DNA of 64,000 nt from Euzebyella saccharophila (lineage in GTDB: Bacteria > Bacteroidota > Bacteroidia > Flavobacteriales > Flavobacteriaceae), in NCBI RefSeq assembly GCF_014855495.1, contig NZ_JACYFJ010000001.1, positions 1,054,001 to 1,118,000 of the forward strand, in the 5' to 3' direction. Below are positions 33,539 through 42,957 of the stretch, piece by piece. The position numbers were made by a program, and so were the translations under genes. The notes beneath the pieces were generated by a model, which saw nothing but the letters and a program-made list of their open reading frames with translations, made no database searches and was not told where the DNA came from. Each line of letters starts with the position of its first letter. Position 1 is the first letter of the stretch.

Positions 33539-35032
33539 TTATTTAAGTTGAAATTCTGGTTGTCTCCCTAGGTATTGCAGTAGTAGGTAAACTTGGGATG
33601 GTCCTTCCATTGAGGTTTGTAGGGTCCACGTGGGGGTAGAACCACCTTCATAGTATTGTTCTTGAACATCGCTTCTAAAAACGGTGTAGGCTTTATCGTA
33701 TTCAGATTCATTAAGAAGACCTTTAGGCAAAATAAAATCGATAATGGCCCGTGCAATGATATCTGGGTTGTTACTGGTCATGCCATCCATGCCGGTCAAT
33801 GAGAGACCAAGATTCCTAAATTGTTCTGGGTCTTCATCAAAAAACTCTTCGAGCATGCTTTCAATGGTCAACCATCTGCCGATCATAAAATTGGTATTGA
33901 TCCAGGTACGGTCTCTTTGCCATCCGTTCACATCAAAAGGATTGAACATGACTTGACTTAGTAAGCCACTGTAGTTTATAACGGTTTCAACAGTGGTGTC
34001 CGTTCTATTGAAACTTGATTCCTTTAATAAATTAAAATAAAGATCGTACGGACTTTTAATAATGACACCAATTGCTTCATCATCATAAAAATGTTGACTT
34101 TTAAATAATTGGGAAAGTACCGGGGCAATTTCAAAATTGTTCGATAAAAAAGTAGCGGCCATACCATCAATTATAGTTTGGGCATTGCCAGCGGCATCTT
34201 TTGAATCTGGGTGCACAAAAAACTCGTATAGCTTTCGGCATATAAAATCGGCAATTTCATTGGGCCGTTGCTCAAATAAAATGTCTATGACATCATCATA
34301 TCCCCAATTTCCGGTTTGCCCGAAAATGGTCTTGGGGCCTTCATCATGCCTATCTGCCCTAAAAGTTACCTGTTCGCAACCTAACTCACCTCTTTCAACA
34401 TAGCCCGTTAAGGCTTTTGCCGTTTCAATTATATCTTCTTCGGTGTAACCTATTCCCTCGCCTAGGGTGAACAATTCGTAAAGTTCACGGGCGTAGTTTT
34501 CGTTGGGATTGTTTCCGTTGTTATAAACACCATCTAGGTAATATAGCATGGCACTAGTGAGACCAATTTCACTAACGAATGTTTTGAAGTTGCCTAGGGA
34601 ATTTCTTTGTAAGCAATCTATATAATGGTATAAAAAGCTATTACAGTTGTATACTTCCAGTTGGGTTACAAAATGGTTGCTCCAAAAGAAACTAAGTCTG
34701 TCCCTTAAATTATTGTCCAACATTTGATTGGCATAGGCGAGGCTAAATTCTCCTTTTTGCTGCCTTACCATAGCATCTCTTTGCTGATCGTCTTCAGGGT
34801 AATTACTGTTGTTCCAGTTGGCCCAGGTGGGAGCCGCAATAGGTGCTTGGTTAATGGCTTGGTTGATCAAATTGTCAACCAACGTGCCGGCATTTTGTCC
34901 TTCTGCCTGATCGATAGTGGCGGCAGAGGCGCTAAACCCCAGACGTCTGTAAAGATGTGCAGCTTTGGACCGGTCCAAAGGTGTGTTATACGGTGCTAGG
35001 GATCCCGTATTACAGTTGATAAAGTATTCCAT
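33539..35032 (-). CDS. DUF1800 domain protein
   Basis: 497 residues with the DUF1800 pattern: AAHLYRRLGFSASAATID at the start, RDRLSFFWSNHFVT, NPNENYARELYELFTLGEGIGYTEEDIIETAKALTGY (in part), and FICRKLYEFFVHP. No cleavable signal is obvious at the N-terminus, so it may be co-exported with its neighbour. DUF1800/DUF1501 pairs recur in Bacteroidota and Planctomycetota with no established biochemical role. Confidence 0.88.
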   Translation of the reverse strand: MEYFINCNTGSLAPYNTPLDRSKAAHLYRRLGFSASAATIDQAEGQNAGTLVDNLINQAINQAPIAAPTWANWNNSNYPEDDQQRDAMVRQQKGEFSLAYANQMLDNNLRDRLSFFWSNHFVTQLEVYNCNSFLYHYIDCLQRNSLGNFKTFVSEIGLTSAMLYYLDGVYNNGNNPNENYARELYELFTLGEGIGYTEEDIIETAKALTGYVERGELGCEQVTFRADRHDEGPKTIFGQTGNWGYDDVIDILFEQRPNEIADFICRKLYEFFVHPDSKDAAGNAQTIIDGMAATFLSNNFEIAPVLSQLFKSQHFYDDEAIGVIIKSPYDLYFNLLKESSFNRTDTTVETVINYSGLLSQVMFNPFDVNGWQRDRTWINTNFMIGRWLTIESMLEEFFDEDPEQFRNLGLSLTGMDGMTSNNPDIIARAIIDFILPKGLLNESEYDKAYTVFRSDVQEQYYEGGSTPTWTLQTSMEGPSQVYLLLQYLGRQPEFQLK

Positions 35033-35148
35033 AATTTTTGTAGGCTTTAAGAACCGTTTATGTGTTTGGGGTCAATTCTTAACGAACAAGCGTTTTGGAT
35101 AGTATGGGGATTACAGTATTTTCGATGTATGACTTATAGATTTACGGG

Positions 35149-35156
35149 TAGGTTTG
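35149..35156 (+). promoter_or_regulatory. Promoter -7 box (TAGGTTTG) ahead of yraN
   Basis: TAnnTTTG match 70 nt upstream of the yraN ATG, in the divergent region shared with the DUF1800 gene. No TTG at -33. Confidence 0.35.
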
Positions 35157-35226
35157 CAAGTTTAGGTGTTAAGAGACCCAAGTTTTCGATGAACTACCTC
35201 TTTTTTTAACCACTGAACAATTAGAA

Positions 35227-35586
35227 ATGGGAAAGCATAATGAATTTGGGAAGGAAGGAGAAAAATTAGCAGTAGACCATTTAATCGCTAAAGGATATGA
35301 GATAAGGGAGAAAAATTACAGATATCTAAAGGCTGAAATAGACATTATCGCCCAAAAGGATGATGTTTTAAGTATTGTGGAGGTAAGGGCACGGAGTAAT
35401 GACCAAATAATACCCATTGCTGAAACCATAACTCCCAAGAAAATCAAATTGTTGGTGGCCGCCGCAGACCAGTATGTTACAGAAAATGAACTGGATGTGG
35501 AGGTGAGGTTTGATGTAATTACCATTCTAAAAAACAAAAAAATGTTTAAAATAGAGTATTTAGAAAGTGCTTTCTATCATTTTTGA
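35227..35586 (+). CDS. YraN-family (UPF0102) nuclease-fold protein
   Basis: 119 residues with the family pattern GEKLAVDHLIAKGYEIREKNYRYLKAEIDIIAQ and IVEVRARS (shown in part): the Asp in EID and the Glu in VEVR correspond to the metal-binding residues of a restriction-endonuclease-like fold. The role of YraN remains uncertain; Holliday-junction-resolvase-like activity has been proposed from the fold. A promoter and an ACT-domain gene follow at once. Confidence 0.88.
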   Translation: MGKHNEFGKEGEKLAVDHLIAKGYEIREKNYRYLKAEIDIIAQKDDVLSIVEVRARSNDQIIPIAETITPKKIKLLVAAADQYVTENELDVEVRFDVITILKNKKMFKIEYLESAFYHF

Positions 35587-35635
35587 AAGAAAAATACACT
35601 GTTCTTAAATTTTTCAATTTTTAGTATTTACACAA

Positions 35636-35667
35636 TTTGTTTTATTTATAACAATGTGTTATTTTTG
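35636..35667 (+). promoter_or_regulatory. Promoter of the ACT-domain gene
   Basis: TTTG (-33, 35636-35639) and TATTTTTG (-7, 35660-35667) lie 20 nt apart, 22 nt before the ATG at 35690. This is the best match to the Bacteroidota consensus seen in the window. Confidence 0.65.
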
Positions 35668-35689
35668 CGGTGCAACCAACAATAAGTCC

Positions 35690-36349
35690 ATGAAAACTAT
35701 TTCATCCGTAGTAGAACAATACATTAAAAAGAAGCCTTTTCTTCAAAGTGCATTGGCACAAGGAATCATCAATTTAACCTCTTTGTCTAGAATTGTAAAG
35801 CCGGAAATTGAAGAGGAGTTAGGAAAAGATATTAGAAATGGTGCTATAGTTATGGCACTTAAAAGACTGTCTGATGATTTGGAGTTCAGGGCAACTCATA
35901 AAATTATTAAGGTCTTGAAGAATATTGGCGAAATTACGGTTCGTTCTTCATTGACCGATTTTACCTTTTTTATATCCGAATCCATTCTTGAAGTGCAAGC
36001 CCAACTTTTGGAGGAGGTCAATAAGAATAAAGATGTATTTTACACTTCTTCCCGCGGTGTAAATGAATTGAACATTGTGGTGAGCAATAGTTTGGATCAA
36101 ACGGTAGAAGAGCTTTTTAAAGAGGAGAAATGTTCTCAAAAGGCCGAAAACCTATCTTCTATCACGGTCAAATTACCTGCCGAAAACGTTAGCGTTCCTG
36201 GAATCTATTATTTCATCTTCCAACGTTTGGCGTGGGAAGGCATCGTACTTTATGAAGTGATTTCCACAACCAATGAATTTACCATTTTGGTAGATGATGA
36301 ACAGGTTGATGTTGCCTTTAAGACCATCAAAGATCTTAAAACCTTGTAA
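35690..36349 (+). CDS. ACT-domain protein (aspartate-kinase-like regulatory domain, no kinase domain)
   Basis: The ATG at 35690 is used because the upstream extension (from 35654) overlaps the promoter. The 219-residue protein has a helical, winged-helix-like N-terminal half (residues 1-75: VVEQYIKKKPFLQSALAQG, NLTSLSRIVKPEIEEEL) and a C-terminal ACT domain (SVPGIYYFIFQRLAWEGIVLYEV, FTILVDDEQVDVAFKTIKDL) like those of aspartokinases. No kinase domain is present. It may sense an amino acid and bind DNA or another protein; that is inference. Databases often mislabel such proteins aspartate kinase. Confidence 0.75.
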   Translation: MKTISSVVEQYIKKKPFLQSALAQGIINLTSLSRIVKPEIEEELGKDIRNGAIVMALKRLSDDLEFRATHKIIKVLKNIGEITVRSSLTDFTFFISESILEVQAQLLEEVNKNKDVFYTSSRGVNELNIVVSNSLDQTVEELFKEEKCSQKAENLSSITVKLPAENVSVPGIYYFIFQRLAWEGIVLYEVISTTNEFTILVDDEQVDVAFKTIKDLKTL

Positions 36350-36361
36350 GGGCTTAGTTAC

Positions 36362-37678
36362 TTACTTTAATAATTTCATAAGTTCCTTTAGGTCTTCTGG
36401 CTTGGAAACGATTCGCTTTTCGGAATCCAACACAAAATAGGTAGGTGTTTTTTCTATGGCATAGGTTTCCGCGTATTCGCTATCCCATTTACCTAAGGCA
36501 ATGGCATGTTCAAAGTCCGGCAATTTATCAGATTCGGTTTTCCAAGTAGTTGTGCCGTCTTCGAGGCCAACTGCAATTACCTCCACCATGTTATAGTCTT
36601 TAAGCGTTTGGTGTAGTTGGGGTAATTCCTGTAGGCAATGTCCGCAGGTACTGCTCCAAAACACCAAAATATAAGTATCCGCACCGTCAAGACTGCTCAA
36701 TTTCTTTTGAGCGTTGCCGGAGTTCCATTCAATATCTGGAGCTATAGCCCCTATTCCTAACCGTTGTTCTAGAACCAATTGCCGCGCTTTTTCCGGATCT
36801 AAACTTTCAAGAGGTAGTTTTTCAAGGTAATTATGGTATAAGAATTGAGCGGTTGAGGTCATTCCTCCTTCATTACTCATTTTCCAGATTTTATAATACA
36901 CCTCAAACTGAAAAGATTCGGGTACGTTTTTTATTTTTTGATGTACGGTCTTAATGTTTTCTTCAATGGCAGTTTGTCGTTCAACACTATTCATTTGCTT
37001 CAATGGAAGGGCCGTAAAAACATAATTACTGAGCTTGGAAACGAGGAAATCCGAAGACTGTAGAATCTTACTGTCAAGTGTAAGATGGTCAAAATAGTGT
37101 TCTTTTTTATTAGCAACATACTGCTGTACTGTTTCGTTTTCACTGGGAATATAAGGCCGGTTCGCTACTATAAAATGGTGAACGAGCAGACCTTTGGATT
37201 GTTCTTCATAGGTGTTTTGTACTTCTTTTAAATCTTTGGTGTATTGTGCGAATTCGCTAGCATCCGTTTTTCTTTTGATATAAAAGTTCAGCAATTTTCC
37301 GACCAATTCGCTCATGGTCTGGAAATAGGAGTTCATAAGAATGTTCTCTTGCGAATTGGAAAAGGAAACACCTGTACGGGTGTTAAAAGTGAAATTCACA
37401 TTTTCCTTACCATTGTAGATTACATCTATATAAAATTCATCTTGGGGAACAGCGTATACGAAACGATACATCCCCGGTTGGGAATTTTCAGGGAGGGAAA
37501 GGCTGAAAGTTCCATTGGTAATGGAAGCATTGGTGATATAATTTTTGCTTCCGCTTTCCAATTGATAGATTAGTAAAAATTTATAATCTTCAGCAGGCGT
37601 AAAGGTACCCGAAATAGTCTGTTGGGCCACAAGCCCAAGGCTATGGAGCATGATAAGTAAGAGAACGTATTTTTTCAT
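36362..37678 (-). CDS. TlpA-like thioredoxin-family protein with DUF4369-like N-terminus
   Basis: 438 residues with a Sec signal (MKKYVLLLIMLHSLGLVAQ). Residues 20-110 form a beta domain like DUF4369; 110-300 are helical; 310-438 are an AhpC/TlpA thioredoxin domain with the redox pair Cys345-Gly-His-Cys348 (FWSSTCGHCLQEL). The cis-Pro region is KTPTYFV. It likely acts as a periplasmic disulfide reductase/oxidase. It is convergent with the ACT gene (12-nt gap). Confidence 0.87.
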   Translation of the reverse strand: MKKYVLLLIMLHSLGLVAQQTISGTFTPAEDYKFLLIYQLESGSKNYITNASITNGTFSLSLPENSQPGMYRFVYAVPQDEFYIDVIYNGKENVNFTFNTRTGVSFSNSQENILMNSYFQTMSELVGKLLNFYIKRKTDASEFAQYTKDLKEVQNTYEEQSKGLLVHHFIVANRPYIPSENETVQQYVANKKEHYFDHLTLDSKILQSSDFLVSKLSNYVFTALPLKQMNSVERQTAIEENIKTVHQKIKNVPESFQFEVYYKIWKMSNEGGMTSTAQFLYHNYLEKLPLESLDPEKARQLVLEQRLGIGAIAPDIEWNSGNAQKKLSSLDGADTYILVFWSSTCGHCLQELPQLHQTLKDYNMVEVIAVGLEDGTTTWKTESDKLPDFEHAIALGKWDSEYAETYAIEKTPTYFVLDSEKRIVSKPEDLKELMKLLK

Positions 37679-37716
37679 GTCGATATCGCTCTTGTAACGA
37701 GGTAAACTACCGTGGT

Positions 37717-39642
37717 TTAATCCTTGAAATTGGAAATTTGAAGGCTGAACGGGTCAGGAGCCCCTGAATCTTGCGTTCCGCCCACTTCTATGGATGAAGA
37801 ACCATAAACTTTGATGGTAGATTTAATAAAGTCTTCTTTGTTGGCCTTATAAATATTGTCCACATATTTTTGAGGGTTTCTGTCGATGAAGGGAAACCAC
37901 GTACTGTGAATCTGAATCATTATTCTGTGCCCTTTTTTAAAGGTGTGCAGCACATCCTGAAGTCTAAAATTTACATCGGAAACCTCTCCGGGTACAAAAG
38001 GTTCGGGGTTTTCAAAACTATTTCTGAATCTTCCCCTAAAAACTTCGCCCCGTACCAATTGCTGGTAGCCACCCATGACTATATTTTCTGGGTTGTGCTC
38101 ATAATTTTCATGATCTGCAGGGTACACGTCTATCAGTTTTACTACAAAATCTGCATCGGTACCTGTCATGGCCACTTTTAACTTGGCCAAGATTTCACCT
38201 GCTACCGTTTTTGGGCTCATCAATGGTTCCGTTTCAAAAGTGAGAACATCGGTCCTTCTAGAAGCATGTCTTTGGTCATCAGACATATACTTTCTGGGAG
38301 TAAAGGTAAGGCCTTCTGTTTCCGAACGATAAGGTACTGGTTTGTTTGGGTCGCTGGTATATTCAAATACAGCATCGGCACTTGCTTTTTCATTTAGGGT
38401 CAATTCCCCATTTTCTTTAAAGTGAAGGCTTAAAGGCTCTATGTCTTTAGGCGGCCATTCATCAAATTTTTGCCATTCTTTAGAACCTGTATCAAACATA
38501 TAGGCTTCCGGAAGTTGATAAATATTCTTGCTCTTTAGGTGATGGGCAAAAAAGTTTCGTTCTATATCCTTCAGGAAGAAAGTAGAAATACTGTCTCCAA
38601 AATAAATATGGTTATGAACGGTCTTGCCTTTTTCGCGCGCCCACCCGCCATGGTCCCAAGGTCCCATGACAATGGTGTTTTTAGCTTTTGGGCTTGTGGC
38701 TTCCACCGTTTTGTAAATGTTCAGAGGGCCATATAAATCTTCGGCATCGAACCAACCGCCTACGGTCATGACGGCGTGGTCAATATCTTTTAGATGGGGT
38801 AGGATGTTTCTTTTTTGCCAGAATTCGTCATAGTTGGGGTGGTCTATTATCTGCTGCCAGAAAAAATTATCACTATGGTATTTTTCGGTAATATTCTTTA
38901 GAGGACCTAAATCCAAGAAAAAGTTGTACGCATCTGAAGCTGGATTACCGTACAAACGCATTAATTTATCTTGATACCAAGGTTTTCTGGTCAAGCTATC
39001 CTTCTGGTATCCAAATACCGCAAAGGCAGCGGTGTAACTCTCCAAATAAGCACCTTGATGGTGAAAATCATCAAAGAAAAAATCGGCAATAGGAGCTTGT
39101 GGTGAAGAGGCTTTTAGGGCGGGGTGGGCATCTATCATACCTGCGGCAGTGTAATGCCCAGGATAGGAGATACCGTACATTCCCACTTTGCCATTATTGC
39201 CTTTAACATTCTTTAGAAGCCAATCTATGGTGTCATAGGTGTCGCTGCTTTCATCAATATCTTTTTTGTTCCGGCGTTTGTTTCCAGGTATATTAGGCCG
39301 CATGTTATCGAATGTACCTTCGGACATATACCTACCCCTCACATCTTGGAAAACAAAAATGTAGCCATCTTCCACCAAATATTTGGAAGGGTAGCCACCA
39401 TATTGGTAATTGGCATGGCTGGAAGCATTATAGCAGGTTCGGTTCATTAAAATTGGGTAATCTTGCGACTGGTCTTTTGGAGTGTAAACAATGGTAAACA
39501 GCTCTATACCATCTCGCATTGGAATTCTATATTCCTGAACATCATAATGGTCTTTAAAATAATCCGCATCAATTTCTTGTCCGCAAGAGATGGTGGTAAT
39601 AAGTAAAAAAAGTAGAGAAGTTAGTTTACGATAAAAAGTCAT
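37717..39642 (-). CDS. CocE/NonD-family hydrolase, lipoprotein
   Basis: The ATG at 39642 is used (the longer frame begins with TTG). The 641-residue protein has a lipoprotein signal with Cys20 (LLITTISC). The alpha/beta-hydrolase nucleophile is Ser159 in GMYGISYPGHYT, and the C-terminal jelly-roll domain typical of X-Pro dipeptidyl-peptidase/CocE proteins spans about 400-625. It likely hydrolyses peptides or esters at the cell envelope; the family includes glutaryl-7-ACA acylases and alpha-amino acid ester hydrolases. It lies 38 nt before the TlpA-like gene. Confidence 0.87.
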   Translation of the reverse strand: MTFYRKLTSLLFLLITTISCGQEIDADYFKDHYDVQEYRIPMRDGIELFTIVYTPKDQSQDYPILMNRTCYNASSHANYQYGGYPSKYLVEDGYIFVFQDVRGRYMSEGTFDNMRPNIPGNKRRNKKDIDESSDTYDTIDWLLKNVKGNNGKVGMYGISYPGHYTAAGMIDAHPALKASSPQAPIADFFFDDFHHQGAYLESYTAAFAVFGYQKDSLTRKPWYQDKLMRLYGNPASDAYNFFLDLGPLKNITEKYHSDNFFWQQIIDHPNYDEFWQKRNILPHLKDIDHAVMTVGGWFDAEDLYGPLNIYKTVEATSPKAKNTIVMGPWDHGGWAREKGKTVHNHIYFGDSISTFFLKDIERNFFAHHLKSKNIYQLPEAYMFDTGSKEWQKFDEWPPKDIEPLSLHFKENGELTLNEKASADAVFEYTSDPNKPVPYRSETEGLTFTPRKYMSDDQRHASRRTDVLTFETEPLMSPKTVAGEILAKLKVAMTGTDADFVVKLIDVYPADHENYEHNPENIVMGGYQQLVRGEVFRGRFRNSFENPEPFVPGEVSDVNFRLQDVLHTFKKGHRIMIQIHSTWFPFIDRNPQKYVDNIYKANKEDFIKSTIKVYGSSSIEVGGTQDSGAPDPFSLQISNFKD

Positions 39643-39680
39643 ACTGTGTTCCAATTGTTATTTAGTTGTTTCAAAGATAC

Positions 39681-40952
39681 TTAATTGTTGGTTGAAATTG
39701 GCCCGTATACCGCATCTCTAAAGCTTTTGTGAAGTCCTATTCCGTCATAGGGAAACAATTGTACAAAGAGCACTGCTGTAAGTTCGTTTACAGGGTCTAC
39801 CCAGAACAACGTACTGGCGGCACCGTCCCAGAAAAATTCACCCACTACGCCATTATTTTCTTCCGCATTGGCGGGTGGTGCCGTTCTCACGGCAAAGTCG
39901 ATACCAAATCCCACTTGGCCCTTACTGGGCAGAAAATGTCTTTCCGTAATGCTATCCGCCAATTGATTGGTAGCCATTAACTTCACCGTCTCAGGTTGGA
40001 GAATTTGTACGGAATCTAAAGAGCCTTCATGAACCAACATTCGGGCAAATTTCATATAATCGTCCAAAGTAGATGTAAGTCCGGAACCTCCCCGGGTCAA
40101 TGGCCATTTTTCAAGATAGTTGCTGTAAGTGATGGTATCCCTTTCCAGTTCACCTTCTCCTTTTCTTCGGTAGAGGGAAGCAAATCGGTCTCTATCCCCT
40201 TCGGGAATAAAATATCGGGTCTCGGTCATGCCCAATTTGTCAAGTACGTGTTCACGTACATATTGTTGGTAGGGTACCCCTGAGATACGTTCCACCAAAA
40301 ACGCCTGCACATCCACGCAAGGGCCATATAGCCATTCTTCCCCAGGGTGAAATTGTAGCGGCAACTTTCCCATTTTTTCGGCCATTTGGGTAAGGGTATT
40401 GTTTCTATTAAGAGCATCTGTTTCATCGACCATTTTACCTAATGGGGTATTGCCTGATCTGGGGAAACCTGCAGTGTGTCTGGTGATGTCGCGAATCGTT
40501 ATCGGGCGGTTGGCATCCTCTAAAATGGGCTTTCCGGATGCGTCTTCCCCAACATAAACCTTCATATTGGCAAATTCGGGAGCGTATTTTTCCAAGGGGT
40601 CATCCAAATCAAATTTTCCATCTTCATAAAGGGTCATCAAAGCGGTGCCAGTTATCGGTTTTGTCATGGAATAGATTTGAACGATGGTCGACCGTTCCAT
40701 TGGTTGGTTCTCGGCAATGTTGGCATGCCCAAGAGCATTAAAGTACACTTCTTTGTCCTTTTCAAAAATTAGAGCGGACACCCCGGCAATATTTCCTGAA
40801 TCAACAAAGCTCTTTAGGGTAGCGTCAATACGTTGGGTTACGGAATCCGTAACTATAAAATCTTCCTTTGGGGCTTTTTCCGTTTTGGTTTCTTTACAGG
40901 AAGGAAAAAATAAGCCGCAAATCAGTCCTATTAGTAAGACGTTAGTTTTCAT
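39681..40952 (-). CDS. Serine hydrolase lipoprotein (beta-lactamase family)
   Basis: The ATG at 40952 (MKTNVLLIGLICGLFFPSC) gives a lipobox at Cys19; the longer frame starts with TTG. SxxK is SMTK (Ser95, Lys98), followed by the Tyr motif YGPCVDVQ and a C-terminal GEFFWDGAASTLFW in place of KTG, as in the EstB-like esterases. 423 residues. It probably hydrolyses esters at the envelope and is 38 nt upstream of the CocE-like gene, so the two may work on the same substrate. Confidence 0.86.
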   Translation of the reverse strand: MKTNVLLIGLICGLFFPSCKETKTEKAPKEDFIVTDSVTQRIDATLKSFVDSGNIAGVSALIFEKDKEVYFNALGHANIAENQPMERSTIVQIYSMTKPITGTALMTLYEDGKFDLDDPLEKYAPEFANMKVYVGEDASGKPILEDANRPITIRDITRHTAGFPRSGNTPLGKMVDETDALNRNNTLTQMAEKMGKLPLQFHPGEEWLYGPCVDVQAFLVERISGVPYQQYVREHVLDKLGMTETRYFIPEGDRDRFASLYRRKGEGELERDTITYSNYLEKWPLTRGGSGLTSTLDDYMKFARMLVHEGSLDSVQILQPETVKLMATNQLADSITERHFLPSKGQVGFGIDFAVRTAPPANAEENNGVVGEFFWDGAASTLFWVDPVNELTAVLFVQLFPYDGIGLHKSFRDAVYGPISTNN

Positions 40953-41023
40953 GATTTTCAAATTTTGTTATAGATGAGCTTTTAAACAGGTACCTAGTAC
41001 AATCAAAGACATTGGAAAGAAAG

Positions 41024-42043
41024 TTACGATGCCAATTCTAACACCTTTTGCCAGACTTCAATACTAACGGGCATTCCATTCTTCTGGTTTCTGGCCCTGG
41101 TTTCTAATGTTCTTTCACCTGGGTAATAAATGTTCTGCCCTTCTTTCATAGGCGTAGAGCTATGGGTGAAATCAATAATTTCCTGTAGTAGTCTTTCCTG
41201 TACGTCCGTATCCCTAAAATAGTCTTGTGAAATGCAGAGGAACACTTGGGATATAGCAATCTCTTTCTCCTTACCCGCTATTTTTGAGGTAGAATTTCCT
41301 GCCGATAATAAGGTGACCAACATATCCAATATCATGGATAGGGCGGACCCCTTCCAATAGCCAATAGGAAGACCGCGTTCCTTGACAAGAATTTTTTCGG
41401 GATAGGTGGACAGTTGGTCCTCATCATCCCAACCTCCGGGAAAAGGGAGTTGTTGCCCTTTTAATTTATAGTCGTTTATTTTTCCGAACGCAAATTGGGA
41501 AATAGCCATATCCAGAACCACATGTCCCTTTTTTCTTGGAATGGAAACGATAAATGGATTGTTTCCCAACCTGCTATCCTTCCCGCCCCATGGTGGCATA
41601 TTAGGTTGGGTGTTGGTAAACATAATAGCAATGCATCCTTGTTCTGCCGCACGTCTGCCATAGGTGCCACCACGCATCCAGTGGTTGGTATTGCGCAATG
41701 CTACCATGCCCATGCCGTGTTCTTTGGCAAGGGCTATGGCACGATCGGTACATTTAGTGGCATTGATAATCCCGGGTCCTAAATTACCGTCCCATCGCTC
41801 CATACTGCCCATTCCTTCGGCCTTTTCGGCCTCGGCATTAATTTGAATAAATTCTTGCTCTATATAGGATATAAATAAGGGAACGCGATTAATACCGTGT
41901 GAATTTACGCCGTCTAGAGTGCTTTCAGTGTAAGTGCGTGCCAACAATTGGGCCTTTTCTTGGGTGAATCCGTATTTTAAAAATAGGTGAACGAGTGTGG
42001 ATTGCATTTCCTCAAAGGAAATGTTCTTAAGGTTGGAAGCCAT
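41024..42043 (-). CDS. yiaK: YiaK-like dehydrogenase (malate/L-lactate dehydrogenase superfamily)
   Basis: The ATG at 42043 (MASNLKNISFEEMQ) is chosen; 42073 is an alternative. The 339-residue protein has SHGINRVPLFISYIE and GMVALRNTNHWMRGGTYGRRAAEQG (in part), which match E. coli YiaK/DlgD, the 2,3-diketo-L-gulonate reductase, very closely, as do PPWGGKDSRLGNNP and GYWKGSALSMILDM. It uses NAD(P)H without the Rossmann fold of ordinary dehydrogenases. A role in uronate or ascorbate-type sugar breakdown is likely. Confidence 0.87.
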   Translation of the reverse strand: MASNLKNISFEEMQSTLVHLFLKYGFTQEKAQLLARTYTESTLDGVNSHGINRVPLFISYIEQEFIQINAEAEKAEGMGSMERWDGNLGPGIINATKCTDRAIALAKEHGMGMVALRNTNHWMRGGTYGRRAAEQGCIAIMFTNTQPNMPPWGGKDSRLGNNPFIVSIPRKKGHVVLDMAISQFAFGKINDYKLKGQQLPFPGGWDDEDQLSTYPEKILVKERGLPIGYWKGSALSMILDMLVTLLSAGNSTSKIAGKEKEIAISQVFLCISQDYFRDTDVQERLLQEIIDFTHSSTPMKEGQNIYYPGERTLETRARNQKNGMPVSIEVWQKVLELAS

Positions 42044-42107
42044 AGTAGTAGTTGTAGTTTTAAAATTGAACATCAAGTTTTGATACTTGCTGTTTATTAG
42101 CGGTAAG

Positions 42108-42956
42108 TTAACGCTTTTTTACGTTCATGCGCGTAATGAGGAAACTGCTAATAAGAATGAGAATGCCTCCGACAATCGTATGGATACTAAGGGTTTCATT
42201 TCTGATAAAATAACCTAAAGCAATTGCACTCAAAATTTCAATGTACATGAGGCCTGAAGCAGTAGAGGCCGGCAGATGTTTAAGAGCGAAGAAAAAGAGC
42301 ATGAAGACAACAATCCCGATCCAAAAACCATAAAAAACTCCCAATCCAATTTGAGAAATATCTATTTCCGGTAAAAAGAACATAAACGGAATAAAGAAAA
42401 CACTGCTTACCAAGTTCTGCCAAATAATGGTCTGTTTTTGGGTGTAATAATGTGATTCTGACTTAAACATTACTACGGTAATCGCATAACCCAAAGCGCA
42501 AAGGATGGCAGCAACCATGCCTATCATATCATTGCTTTCAAAGGAAAATGACTTGTTGGAATAGGTAATGACCATACCTGTAAAAGCCAATAGTAATAAC
42601 AGTACCTGCTCTTTTTGCAGTGGTTTTTTGTGCTGTCTTGACTCCAATAGGAATACGAAAATGGGCCAAGTATAAACCAATACCACGGCATTGCCAATAG
42701 AGGTATATAAGAAAGCCAAAATATAAAGGTACAGGCGTACTACATTAATGGTAGATGCCAATAGCATTTTACGATAATTACCTGTAAATAGGGGTTTGGA
42801 TTTACTAAATACAACTGGTAACAAAAACAGCACCGGTACCATGGTCCTAAAAAAGGCGATGGCACCTGCAGGGAAAACGTTCAATTGTTTGATAAGAACG
42901 CCATTACTACCGGCAATTACGGCACAGGCAATAATGGCATATAGGGCTTTGTTCAA
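42108..42956 (-). CDS. EamA/DMT-family transporter, TTG start
   Basis: 282 residues forming ten membrane helices in two EamA repeats (about 1-140 and 145-275). No ATG precedes the first helix. A TTG at 42956, one base after the esterase stop (TAAATTG), is the only start that keeps LNKALYAIIACAVIAGSNG. Translation is probably coupled to the upstream gene. It may move a sugar acid or amino-acid-like metabolite released by its neighbours; the substrate is not deducible. Confidence 0.86.
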   Translation of the reverse strand: MNKALYAIIACAVIAGSNGVLIKQLNVFPAGAIAFFRTMVPVLFLLPVVFSKSKPLFTGNYRKMLLASTINVVRLYLYILAFLYTSIGNAVVLVYTWPIFVFLLESRQHKKPLQKEQVLLLLLAFTGMVITYSNKSFSFESNDMIGMVAAILCALGYAITVVMFKSESHYYTQKQTIIWQNLVSSVFFIPFMFFLPEIDISQIGLGVFYGFWIGIVVFMLFFFALKHLPASTASGLMYIEILSAIALGYFIRNETLSIHTIVGGILILISSFLITRMNVKKR

Positions 42957-42957
42957 T

